The position numbers and the translations under genes were made by a program. The notes beneath the pieces were generated by a model. It did no database searches. It had not been told where the DNA came from and saw only the letters and a list, made by a program, of their open reading frames with translations. Shown here piece by piece: positions 1-13,100 of a DNA stretch of 64,000 nucleotides. Numbering within the stretch: the stretch's first letter is position 1; each line of letters opens with the position of its first letter. Source of the stretch: Branchiostoma floridae (taxonomy: Eukaryota > Chordata > Leptocardii > Amphioxiformes > Branchiostomatidae); NCBI RefSeq assembly GCF_000003815.2, contig NC_049994.1:12480994-12544993 (forward strand), in the 5' to 3' direction.

Positions 1-1
1 A

Positions 2-667
2 GCAGAAGAGACGGCAAATAATCATCCCAACCTCTTAGATGGACTTACTGAGAAGACGAATGTTGAAGAAGTTGTCAATGATGTGAGTCCAAGACAGAAA
101 TTAGAAGTCCCTGGGCAGGATGAAGTTCTAAGACGTTACAGTCCTATCATGTCAGACGTCTATGGAAGTGGCCAAAATTCAAGAAGCACATCATTTGATG
201 AAGATGACACAGACATGACAGATAGAATCAGGCTGGTTGCACAGGACAGAGAGTTGCATTTGTACAATGCTTCAGAAGAGGAAGGAACAAACCATTGCGA
301 AGTCAATGGGGGAGGGAAGGATGACTGTATTGCATCCCATAAACTTGGTAATGGGAACATAGAACAGGCTGGTAGAGGATCATATAATGGAACTGAGGAT
401 AGAAATGGACAGATCCAAGATGGCATTATGACTGGGGATAGGTTAAGGAAGGCAAGTAATGGCGAATTGTCAGAAGGGAGCAGTGACCAAGAATATGGTA
501 GCAGACCTGCTGGACTTAGTGGGTACTCCTTCCAGGCTAGTCTGGCAGCCCAGGCTGTGGCAAGGTCACGTCAGCTGGGCCTGGGGGCAGCAATGCTGCA
601 GGAGCAAAGCTTCGGGGACGAGGAAACATTCGGCTCTGGTAGTGAGGATGATGATGATGGAGACTAG
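2..667 (+). CDS. C-terminal part of an unrecognised acidic protein (last coding exon, 5' end outside window)
   Basis: The frame is open from base 2 through the stop at 665-667 (221 residues), so the window begins inside the coding region and the true start lies upstream. The sequence is hydrophilic, rich in Ser, Gly, Asp and Glu, and has no membrane segment or signal peptide. It ends with an alanine-rich, probably helical stretch (LAAQAVARSRQLGLGAAML), then QEQSFGDEETFGSGS and a run of Asp. This looks like the disordered tail of a larger cytoplasmic or nuclear protein ending in a short conserved helix plus acidic motif. I do not recognise the family. Coding is supported by the long open frame, the biased composition and the abrupt end of coding character after 667. 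No splice site is needed inside this piece. It converges tail to tail with STT3B. Confidence 0.7.
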   Translation, partial: AEETANNHPNLLDGLTEKTNVEEVVNDVSPRQKLEVPGQDEVLRRYSPIMSDVYGSGQNSRSTSFDEDDTDMTDRIRLVAQDRELHLYNASEEEGTNHCEVNGGGKDDCIASHKLGNGNIEQAGRGSYNGTEDRNGQIQDGIMTGDRLRKASNGELSEGSSDQEYGSRPAGLSGYSFQASLAAQAVARSRQLGLGAAMLQEQSFGDEETFGSGSEDDDDGD

Positions 668-3600
668 ACAATGTTTGTTTGTATTACACAGGGAAAACAA
701 CCTTTTCAACCTATCTTGTAACCATGTCTTCAAGTTCATGTATCAAAAGTTTTCCTACCATTACCAATGGTGCTACTTGCCTTGATAGTGTAACATGCTT
801 TAAATGTGATGTACACGTGGTTTGGAAACATCCTATAGATGCTGTTGATCTAGCCAAGACTATGCGTGAGCTAACTATTTCATTGTAAGCCAACCTGGGA
901 CCACTGTGACAACCAAAAAAGCAGTAGATTATGTTACATCACTTGACATTTCCAAAAAGCACAATCTTTGCATTGTTGAAATTCTTATTAAATTATTTCA
1001 AGCTTGTATGAAATTGGAATTTTTCCTTGTTGTGATTTTGTGTTGTGATGAACAGTTAAAGCCGCCTATCAAAAAGCACATTGCAAGTACATTTGTACAA
1101 GTGGTTGTTAAAATGCCGTGTAGTAGACTCAGTGTTCGTACCAAGCATGAGTGTTGGCAAGTCAGTGTGTGTAATTGCTTGTGTGTGCCAATGTGTAGTG
1201 TGTCAGTGTGTGCATGTTCATGAGTGGTGTGCACCAGTCAATGTGTGATTTTATATAATTTTTTGTACTCAAGATTTTCTCTGTATGAACAAGAAAACAG
1301 CGTTAGAGCCCAAAATCAGTTGAGACTGAACACAAATGATTTTTTTTTATTTTCCAGAAACAACAAAACTACTCAATACAATGTTTGTCTACAATGTCAC
1401 CGTCCTACAATCAACGTCTCATTCTACACTATTGTCTCCTGAATGACATGTTCAAGAATTCTTCCTGAAAAACAAAAATCTATCATGAAGTCATCTAATA
1501 ATGTGTCTGGCTTCAGTGTCCACTGTACATCATGTGTTTATGTATTGCATTTCATTCGTCATCAGCTGGAGATCACATTTTTCCATAGTCCTGAATGGCA
1601 TTAGAATTACTTCAATTTACAATAAATGTACCACACATTTCTCACATACTGTCATACAATTTACAGTTGTTTCTTCTAAGTCCCAAGCATAGGCTTCAAA
1701 TATTCTGTTCACAAAGACACTTCAATTTCAATTCACAGTTTCCCCCACATTTGTAGCAAAACAACAACTGGATGCTTTGAGTGAAACAATTTTCAATAGT
1801 TTCCTGATCTACAACTTTTTTTGGGTTACAAATTTTCCCCATACATAAAAAAAAAACAGGATCACTCAGTGATTTGGCAAATTTCGAAACTCGTGGTACT
1901 AACATTTTTTAACTATTTATTGTTGGCAGTGATATATGTTGGCAACAATATTAAGAGCCAAAAAGGACCAAATCATTCAAAGTGATGAAGAAGTCTGATT
2001 AAAAAGTGACTAGACATTGCAGAAGGAAACGTGCATGCTTTGTTGATTATTTCTGAAAAAAATTGAAGGTCCAGCAAATAGCTCTTATTAGAACTAACTT
2101 AAAGGCAAATTGTTCTCAATATAGTGGTTTTTCATCCCTGGTAATTAGGGCCTTTTCAGTAAAAAAAAAAAGAGGAATATTACCAAACAAAGTTAACATA
2201 CTTGACTAAATTGTAATTCAATTATTGATCCTAGGAGCAATGTTCCCCATGTTATTTTCTGTAACAGCCCTTGAGTCTGACAATGAAAATGTCAAACCAT
2301 GGAAACAACCAACACTGACAAGGGTATGTACAGTAATCAGAGCAAGATACATCGGAACAAATTTCCTGATCTACAGTAGATGTGCCCCCATGACGATGAT
2401 GTTTTCTATGTGATTCATAGTACAGTAGCTGAAATCCTGCAGATTGTTTGCTTTTGAAATATTACACTTGGTATTGGAAGGTTTATACATCTGCTTCTAG
2501 TTGTCCTTGGCACCAAAAGAAAGTCCTCCGGTATCTACAATGAAATCTGGATTTGAGTAATCAGAAGCAATTTTGATATACTATTTTACAATGCCTAAGA
2601 ACGTGAAATACAATGTACTTTTTAAACAGGTCTGCAAGCACTTGTTTTAACTGTAAAAGTTTGGACACTTCAAACTACAATGTAGGTACACCTTAAATTG
2701 CCTGTGATACTTGGGTGATTAACTTTACGAAGTACAGCAAAAGAACCATTTTAAACTACTAGTAGTTGCCTTCAAGGCAATGCAAGATAGACTCAGTGTG
2801 CAGAGAGAAATTACCAAACAACAGCATAAAAACAGCTAGGTTTTGGTGTGGATTTAGACATTAAGAAATTTATTGCATTTCTATATTGTGCAAGAGTTCA
2901 CAGAACCCACAATTTACTAAAAAAAGTGAGGCTTTTCATGGTACAATATTGTCTGATCTTGTCATATATATTTCCTTGTTAATGTACTCCAAGAACTTGC
3001 AATTGGCCTTCCTGCACGAGCTTGCAGATGAAAAATACTAATTAAATTGTTATGTAGCCCTGTAACAAATAATATTACATTATGCAGAACAAAACCCAGT
3101 ATGGTTATAGTAATCATAAGCTTTGATATGAAATCACCAGATCAAAATTTTTACATACTTGCACAAGTAAAACAATAAAAAAAAAATAAGCAAAAAGCAA
3201 AATAAATTCTGATTTCCAATCTGAGTTGTATGAATAGAAATGCATCCCACATTTGCATAATTCCATTTTGAATCCTAGACAATATGAACTATATCAACCT
3301 AATGAAATAAACAAGGCAGAGTTACTGAGCAATTTAAACTGACTTTCATACATGGCTATCATATTTATTAACATATCAGACGTACCCATAAATTAAACCA
3401 CATCTTTATCAGATAGTTTTGAGTACTACTAAGAAATCACAGTTTCGTACAATTTCTAAGGTGTTAAGAGATTTGAGCAGAGGGTCATTTCAAACTTGTG
3501 CAATGTCTTTTGGAGTCTGAACTAGGGGTACTCAGTGATGGGGTACTGCTGCATCAACTTCAATATAATAATTTTCCAACCCATGTAATACATTTTTTAT

Positions 3601-4123
3601 GTAAGATGTTTCAAGACATGTTTGGAAAAAAAAACACATACACAAAACTAAAAAGTTACAAGACAGCTATATTTATTGTTTGCAGTTTCATTTTGCTACA
3701 AGGGCGCACTAGTAGTGTGAGGTTTAAACACCATTTTTTGTACATGAAAGAAATTTTAAACTTGAATGTTTAGTAAGAGTCCCACCCCAGCAGCACATAG
3801 CAGGATATAATGTTGTAGTCACTGGTGGCTATTCCTAATGTTTTATAGTGTAGATTCATCAAGCTATTTCTGAAACTGGCTTCCATGCAAAATCTGAAAC
3901 TGTGAACACTGAAATCTTGTAGAAACTAAAGCCCTACTACTACTACGTCTTAAGCATTGTTTATCATTGCATTTGTATACACCATTTTTACACACATCTT
4001 TTTTTTTTTCTTAAACTTTACAGCAAAATTTTCTTCCTTCTTTTCAAAAACTTCCTTCCTCTGGATGAGCTACTGGACACTCAGGGGGAGGGGGGTGGTG
4101 CAGATGCATGATTGACAGGTTGT
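668..4123. other. Convergent 3' regions of two genes; no coding sequence seen
   Basis: AT-rich sequence between the stop of the plus-strand gene (667) and the stop of STT3B (4124). An AATAAA on the plus strand at 1621-1626 could end the left gene's transcript. On the minus strand, AATAAA (read as TTTATT) occurs near 2869 and 3363 and could serve STT3B. Open frames here are short and have no coding bias. Poly-A/T runs and a GT-rich patch (1140-1230) are the only simple repeats. Confidence 0.5.
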
Positions 4124-7100
4124 TTACTTCTTAGAGGAAGATTTCCTGCTCGGCTTCTTGTTCTTGCTGGATGGTCTCTTCCCCTTCTTTATCAACAGCT
4201 TGTTCTTGATGAATCCTCGTTTTCTTTTTCCCGACTGTGAAAAGGAGGAATAGACAAATAGAAAAATACATCAGTTTTTTAATGTTCCCAGAGGATGTCA
4301 TCCATATAATCAAATCAATATGGCCATGTATGAAAGGAACAAAGAACAGCAAATGCTCCGTTACCTTTCTGGAAGTGAACTTGGTTTTGGGTTTGATGTC
4401 TGTCTACCTGACGGTGTGATCTAAGCTATTAAACCCCTAAAAAGGCAGCTGTACTGGTTATGCAAAAGGAACAAATAACAGCAATTTCTCCCTTATAGCC
4501 TTATCTTTCTGGAAGTGTACTTGGTTTGGGGCTTGATTTCTGTCTTCCTGACGGTGTGATCTAATCTAACCTCTAAAAAGTGTTACGCCTAAAAGGCAGT
4601 TGTAAATGTTATGTAAAAGGAACAAACAACAGGGAATGCTCCCTTACCTTTCTGGAAGTGAACTTGGTTTTGGGTTTGATGTCTGTCTTCCTGACAGTGT
4701 GATCTAATCTGACCCGGTTGTCCTGCTTCTTGACCTTGTAGATCCTGACCAGCCAGTGCTCGGTGGTGTAGGCCTCCTCCAGGTGCTGGAAACTGATGTC
4801 CTTGTTGCCGATCTCCACGTTCCTGGTACGGTCAAAACCAGGGGGGGTTCGGAAGTCCAGCTGCAAAACACAGTTGTTGTCATGAATCTCAGTGCTTGAA
4901 AAAAGTTTTTATCAAGATGATTTTATCATGGTGATATCTTGAAATGGGTAGTCACATTTTTATTTCTTTGGGCCTGTTTCCTTTCTCAACAAAGAAAATG
5001 TCCTTTTAGGGACAAATGAGTACTATGGGATGAGATGCTCTAACACTCAAGTTGTTACAAATCTGAAAGGCTATGTTCATCACTACATGTAGACCCCTTG
5101 TACAACTATAAAAAGAATACAAGAGTTAACAATGCCGGCCTGAAGTGATTGTTATTTCCAAGGGCACTATTGTAGAGTCGAAGTCATTGTCATTAAAAAC
5201 AGTAAGGGCACTCTCACTTGATACCTTTAACAAGTTCTATAGAGTTAGATGTAATAGAACAAGCTGCTGCAACTACAAAAGCACCCACCAACATCTTATC
5301 TAAACACAACAAATTTCTTAACACTCCTGCTTCAGATTTAGGGATACTAACCTGCATCTCCCCAAACCTGTAGTAGCAGAGTTTGTACATGAGACAGTTC
5401 AGCAGAGTCTTGGAGCCCGCCTTGTCCACTCGGAACTCTCCCTGGGGGGTGAAGTAGTCACCTTCCTGCATAGGTACAGAAAATAAAGGACTTCTTAGAA
5501 ATGATGACGCTACATTTCAAAGAAGCTTAACAGAATAAGTACAATCATATAACTTACTTAGCAAAAACAATGCTTCAGAAAGTTATATACAATGTACTTG
5601 ACCCTGCAAAAAAATCAGCATTTGTTCTTAAGTATTTCTTTTCATTTATTTCCCGTCATTTATTCATTTTTCCAACCCAAATCAGTTAGTCAGCCGGTCA
5701 ACTTACCAACTCACAAATTCATTTGTTTAATCATAACCTATGATACCTTCCCTCCTTCTTTCATTCCATTGCTTTTATTTAATCCATGTACACTTTTAAT
5801 GCCCTAGCAATCACATGCTTTGATACAATATCGCACAAATAAACCCTTAGAATCAGTAAAACTTGTTTCTTTTTATATCTTACCCTGATCTCCTTGGGAT
5901 GTTCCCCCTCTGCGATCCTCACCATCCACAGAAACTTGTTAATGTCATCTCCGGAGTAGCCAATCACACCCCCGAATATAACCAGCACATAGTCCACATC
6001 CAGGGCCTTCATGATCTCGTAAGCCCTCGTCTCATTGGACGACATGGCCTTTCCAACCTGTAAAACATAAAAAGTGACCAATCACTGTTTATGTTACACT
6101 TAGAACTAGCAAATGGTAATGGTAAAGCAGCCATTCTCAATTGAGGTGAAAAATGATGCTTTTTCAAGTAGCTAGTGGTCCAAAGCATAAATGTACACCA
6201 TTGATAGCTTTTAAATACAGTGAGTAATGCACAACTATCTAAAACAGCTCAATTGTTGCAAAACTTACTTGTAAAACCAAGAATGAATTAGTTTGTTTGA
6301 CCCTTACAAAGCTGCATAATCTGTTAATCGTTATCAATAAGAAACTGTGGAAACACCCTTGGTCAGCCACAGGTTAAAAAGACTTCAACCATTGACAGAT
6401 GCCCACCAGTGCTATGTGACTGTTGTTGCAAAGCTGCATCATCTTAATTGTTATCAATAAGATACTGTGGAGACACTTGGTCAGCCAATGGTTAAAACGA
6501 GTCAGACTATTGACAGATACCCACCAGTGCTATGTGACTGTTGTTCCACGTGTTGTTGTCCACCAGCGTCGTACGGTTCGCCATGCCGGCGATCTGGTAC
6601 CCGTAGTCCCACCACGACATCACGCGGGAATGGTCGTCTGTGTTCTGCCGCAGCCAATAGTAGGCCTCCCTGAAGTCGTCCAGGATGTTCCGCGACCTTT
6701 GCATGATGTACAAAATGACCATTAAACTGGTGGACGTACCGACTAATAAGTATCTAACAACAGCTTAAAAAAGTTAGTGCCAGAGTTACCAACCAAGAAT
6801 TGATGTGTTCAAAAATTCGTACTTTCCTAGAACTATAATATATTGTAGAGTGGAATATGTTATCATAAGTACGGTAGGGGCATCTTCTCTGGATAGTTTT
6901 AAAGAACGCTTGCAGATAGATTTGCAAAAGTTAGGCGTGACAGGTCTTTCAGTGCAATATAACCAGCTGCTGCCGCGCCGCGTGCCTGTGAAGCTGCTGT
7001 GTTACGACGACGGGCAGTTATACCGGCTATATAGATACAGATACAGAAGCTGGTGTGTTACGTTGAAGGGCAATTACACCGGCTATATAGATACAGACAC

Positions 7101-10100
7101 AGAAGCTGGTGTGTTATGCTGAAGGGCAGTTATACCGGATATATAGATACAGATACAGAAGCTAGTGTGTTACGCTGAAGGGTGGTCATACTGGCTATAT
7201 AGACACAGATACAGAAGCTGATGTGTTACTCCGAAGGGCAATTACACCGGCTATATAGATACAGACACAGAAGCTGGTGTGTTGCGCTGACGGGCAGTTA
7301 TACCGGCTATATAGATACAGATACAGAAGCTAGTGTGTTACGCTGAAGGGTGGTCATACTGGCTATATAGACACAGATACAGAAGCTGATGTGTTACTCC
7401 GAAGGGCAATTACACCGGCTATATAGATACAGACACAGAAGCTGGTGTGTTGCGCTGACGGGCAGTTATACCGGCTATATAGATACAGATACAGAAGCTG
7501 GTGTGTTACGCCGACAGGCAGTTATACCGGCTATATAGAATCTGATACAGATACAGAATGATACAGACCCGTCGTGGTTGTAGGAGGCCAGCACGACGCT
7601 GGGGCTGGAGTAGGCGTTGCTGGTGACCCAGGTGCAGTGCACGGCGAACATCATGAGGATCATCATGACTGCCATGACGACGATGGTCTTCACGTTTCCG
7701 CCCAGGCTCTCCGGCTCGCCGCTGGGCTCATGCCGAATCTTCCTCACCTTCCCTGCCTTCGTTAGAAAGGTCACAACACAAAATTAGAGATAGCCAAACT
7801 CGTAGTAAGCTATGAAACCTGTGCCCATCAGTTACGGTACTGGAATGGTTATCGTGATTATGATTTTTTACCTCTTTCAGCAGTGTTAATTAGTCTTCCC
7901 TGCCTTCGTTAAAGAGGTCACGACGCAAAATTAGAGATGAAGGTCGATTGAGGTCAGACATCCACGTAATAAGACGTGCCAAACTTGAAAGCCTTTTGTT
8001 GTTATGAAACCAGTGCCAATTAATTATGACAGTGGATTGATTATCGCGGTTGATTTTTACCTCTTTCAGCAGTGTCAGTTATCATTCTCTTCAGGCAAAT
8101 TCATGTGCTTCTTGGTAAAGATATTGAAAATGGACATGATACATGTACTGGTAGATATCCATGATACTGGTAGATAGCTTATCATATCTTTTTGCAATTG
8201 CCCTAACAAATTGTTTTCATGGACCCAATAAGAACCAGCTTTACAGGGCATATTACAGATATAATGCACAAAACAGAGTTTTGAGGTTTGCACTAAGATC
8301 TCTGAACACTTCTATAAAGTCTTACGAACCTTCGCAACACTTAATAATCACTAACACACATTCATGGAGAACAGAAACATACATGGGATGAGTGATAGAG
8401 TGAGGGAAGGTAGTGTGAGAGGAGTATGGCAAGTGTTTTTACTGATATCTATCTATCTATTCATTTTTCTAATTTCTACATGTATCTTTCTACATGTAAC
8501 GTAAGTTCACCTTTACCTGTGGTATAACCCTATGCCTGTCGTTTAAAAAAAATGGCATTTAGGATTTCATGTTAAGGGACGCTTGTTTCAAAATGCAACC
8601 ACCTGAATGCCGTTTGTGAAAACAACGGATATATGCAAAGATAAAGGTGAACTAACCTAAATGTTAGAACATCTAGTTATTCTTTGTTTCTATGGAGTAT
8701 TGTGTTCTACTTTTGTGTTGGCTGGTTTGGTGAAAGAAAGAAAGAAAGAATAAAAGAGAAGGAGGAGCAGAGAGTGGACGATGACCCAAAAAAAGAAAAA
8801 TGAATGAACAACAACTTACTGTTTTGGTTACCTTATCGTACAGATCTTTGCTTTTATTTCTTTTGTCACCCTCTTCGTCGTCCTCGCTCTCGTCCTCGAT
8901 GTGGTGGACCTTCGGCGTGTCGTCCACCAGGTAGCGTTCCAGAACGTTGGAGAACGCGATGGCGGAGAGGATACAGACCACGGGGGTCAGGGTCAGCATG
9001 AGGCGCACCATGACCCCGGCGAAGTAGCTGGCACTGATGGCGTACAGCACGACTGAGGGTGGGAGGAGGGTTTGACATGCATGTAAGGCCATGTGACTTA
9101 ATTATTTGGATGCATCCATGAAGGTAAGACATCCAGGTAGGTAATAAGAAACACCAAAAAGCGGTTACTGAAGCAACAGGATATGATTGTGGAAACAGTC
9201 AGATGTTTCAGACAACCATCCAGTGTCATCCAGTGTCTTTTGCCAGTGACATGTTGCTTGAGTAACTACTCTTTGCCTATTATTTGGATGATGCCCTCTG
9301 GGAATCCCCAAACTGATGCCAGTGTGCGAATAAAAAAAGTTTGGCCCAAAAAAGTGCCTTCATCATAAAACCCAAATACAAGTGGTCACGAAGGTTGATC
9401 AAATGACTAAACACACAGAGCATACCAAACAATAAATTCTTAATTCTTATTCTTTAACATTTTCTTCTTTGACCTTGGAATTGACTTTGCCCTTCTATGA
9501 CATTAGCATCCGTTTTCCAGTACTTTTTGTGCCTGTGTCATGCATGACTTGTATATCTCTATGACAATTATAAAAAAAAAAGATCAATGAAAAAAGACAG
9601 CAGAGTCGACCCACTGAAGACTCTCTCTTGTTGACCTTCTTGATACAGAACCAGACTATCTATGAGCTACAATGTCTTAACACAGTCTTAGGGTTCTGAA
9701 AGCAGAGTCTAAGGATTCTGAGTGCATTCCTTTAAGTATAAAATTGTTATTGTTTCTGTTTTTTTTATATTTCTGTTTTATATGTTTACATTTTTATATC
9801 AAGTATGCAATGTGCACTTCAATATTTCTTTGAAAAATAATACAATAACAAATGATTAAAAAATAGCATAGTCCACCCACTGAAGACTCTCTCATCGTTG
9901 ATCTTCTTGATACAGAACCAGACTCCAGCAGGGAAGGTGCAGACCAGCACATGCAGGTCGAAGAAGAAGGAGACCCAGGTGGTGGGCTGGTGCTCCGACA
10001 CTGACGCGATGATGGGGATGTGGATCTTAGCATACCTGGGGTTAAAGGAGTAAATCAGGGCTTTAATCTGAATACAATATACTACCTCAGTGAAAGGTGG

Positions 10101-13100
10101 CCCACAGCCCGATTCGAGCTTCTCATGAATAAATAAAGGTGCAAATAAACAAACACCAAACATGTATCTATTTGATATGAACTTACTGTTGCCATTTCCT
10201 ATGTATGGTTTATGGTTTACAGTGATATGTGACAGAGTAACACTTTGACAGAAAAACAAACAAACAATAGCAGCCTGGGTCCTAACCAGTGCTGTCTCCA
10301 GCTTGAAATTTAGTTCCGTCCCTAACATTTGGGGGGGAGGGGATCGGGCCGAAGGCTCGCCAAACTAGGGGGGTCCGGGGGCATGCTCCCCCGGGAAAAT
10401 TTGAAAATTCAAACCCTCTAAAACGCTATTTCACGTATTTTCAGTTGCAAAATTTCATTTCGCAAAGTAGGACTACACTCCACGATCTCGAAACAAAAGG
10501 CTTTGTTCCGACTGCCCGGCCCTTGGTCGGGAATTTCGCTGACGAAATATTTTGTTCGTTAAGCAGTGTTGCGTTTACACTCTAAACTTTGCATGGTACT
10601 TGTTCGACGTCATTTTCACGTATGTGTTAATAATTTGGATAGTTCGGGGGCTGGATAATGCCGCGGGTGTTGGCATTATTGGCCGAGGTCCATTGGCGCA
10701 TTTCAACTTGTAAGATATCGTAAGATCGTAAAGGAAGTTTACATCACCAATTATATCATCTACCTACTTTGTCTGGTACTGATTGCTAGCATGCTCAGAT
10801 AGATTTCTATACTATATTTTGCAGCTTCATTTTGCTGGTGTTGTGTTGCTGTTTCTTTAACCATCAAGAAATGTGCATTTTTCGATAAAATTGAACACCT
10901 TACTGCTCGTCGTCCAGCACCGTCCAAAGGGTACAGATTTGCAAAAGATCGGTGGAGAATTGCCAACAGCGATCATGTTCACAGCGCTGGGTAAGAATAC
11001 TGTCGCGGGCTACTTCCGTATAATTTTAGTGGAAGATCGGCAAAAAATATACAAGTTCGATTCCTGATATTTTCCCGTGAAAATAGGGTTACATTCCGCC
11101 GAAAATTATGTATAAGCTGTAGCGAGTTGAAAAATGTGGCTAGACGTGTCGTTACCATGGTAGCAGGTCCGGCGGCAGCCTTCTGAAGTAGCGCCTGCGA
11201 CAGGGCGTGCGTGATAATTCTACAAATCCAATCAACTTCCCACCTATCACAGCCAGCAGCGGCGCGGACGAAGCGGTAACACCATGTCAATCACGAAGAA
11301 GCGAGGAACTTTACGAACACGGCGCTGCGAACTCGGTCCCAAATCCAAGCACAGACGTGATTTTGAAGATAAATGGCGCAAGAATCGGCCGTGGTTTCGT
11401 CACATCTTGGACGTAGACGGTGAGAATATGGTGTTTGTCGTTTGTTTACAGTTTGCACCGCGGGGAAAACGTCCTTTGTTGTAGAACTATGGAGATCACC
11501 AGTGTGACGGTTTACTGAGGCCTCCGAAACACACACGACTGCCGAGTAAAGAAAGATAATTTCTGATTCGCCGTGTCAGGTTCATAATGAATTGCAGTTT
11601 CCCGTTAATGTTGATTTTAAAACGTACAAAGGGCCGGGTGGGTGATTCGATCGGCATTGCAAAATAGAACATTGAATAAAAGTGATTATTACCGATGTTT
11701 TCTTGTCATGCTTGTTCATAATCCATACGCCAGTACACACACAACAAGGCTTTTACAATACGGAAACAAATTGGGCGGGATGCATTCTCCGCCCACCGCT
11801 CGGGCGGCCTGCCTATGAAAAGAAGCTGATTTCTGCTAAACCCCGAACTTTCGCCAATAGGGCGTGTCTGGAAAATGTTTATGAAAAGAACAGGTGTACA
11901 CCGCGTGTTCGCCACATCATCAGTTCGAGAGTCATGCATCCACCGGTCCCAGTAGTTTATGTTCGGACATTGGTGCTAGTTGACATTGGGACTTTAGCTT
12001 AAACTTGCTAAAGAGCCACAACTGTGGTAAGGCACAGTGGTAAGGTAAGATAACTACGCAGCCCCGCCTTCTTTTGCGCCACGCGAATAGCACGCTTTGC
12101 CGATCTCTGATGTCCACACATCTCCGTATGTCCGGGCCGCGTTTATCTCGCCGCTTGGAACGTGGGGGCGTCGTGAAGGAAAAGGCAAAAGTCGATTAAA
12201 TTTGAAGTCGGAAGCCTATTTTAGTTATTGAATCTGCCATTTTAAGCTTACGAAACTGCATTTTCATGTCATGAAATTAAGATTTTTGGGACGGAGTGGG
12301 TGGATTTTTTTCCCGTCCCAACAAGTAAATTTCCGTCCAGGGACGGAGGGACGGGTCCTGGAGACAGCACTGGTCCTAACATACTATACAATACACTGTT
12401 TGTCAGTCTAGTACAGACTGGGCATAAGAAAAGTTTTACTTGGTACCCATTTACTCAACAGACAATAAACAACATCCCATAACCTACTTACCCCGTGTCA
12501 TATAGAGAGTAGAATCTTCCACTCCATGGTGCAACATAACCTGAAATACAAGGATTTGTACATAAATATCATGGAATGTTAGGTATGAAAAAAAAGTTGT
12601 AATAATGGTACATTTTTCCTGACTTATCCCTCTTATAAGTCATCGAGGAAGTAATACAGCCCCATATATGGGTCTACTGGCGTTAACTCACCAACTGAAA
12701 GGACTAATGCAACCCTCACAAGTCACAACGTGCCCAAACTAGTCCTCTTGACTTCCCAACACATGGTAACTCACCTGCGTATGTTTTTGTACCATGTGTA
12801 TGTAATGATATATGTTGATAGATTTATCAGTACTCAAATCTATGCAGTATCTCTGTTGTATTTTATCTGACCCTTACCTCCCTCATGACCTCAGTGATTT
12901 GAGCTTCTCATGAGTAAATTTTTTCTTTCTTTTTAAGACCTTTATTTCCAGCTTCAAGTACAATGAGTACATACATATTTCAGTCTATGAAACAGTACAT
13001 ATTTCAGTACATACGTATTTCAGTACATACATATTTCAGTCAGTTTTGAGTACAATGGATACATACATACTTCAGTATTTAACATGTAAGCACATCAGTA

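Noticed and set aside
6998-7556. CRISPR-like array of repeats with spacers
   Set aside because: The whole 56-bp unit repeats, with no unique spacers; it is a minisatellite in a eukaryotic intron.
12770-12786. ACCTGCGTATG with a canonical GTGAGT donor on the minus strand, like the end of STT3B exon 9
   Set aside because: Only about 11 bases match, too short to separate from chance; not counted with the exon-edge duplications.
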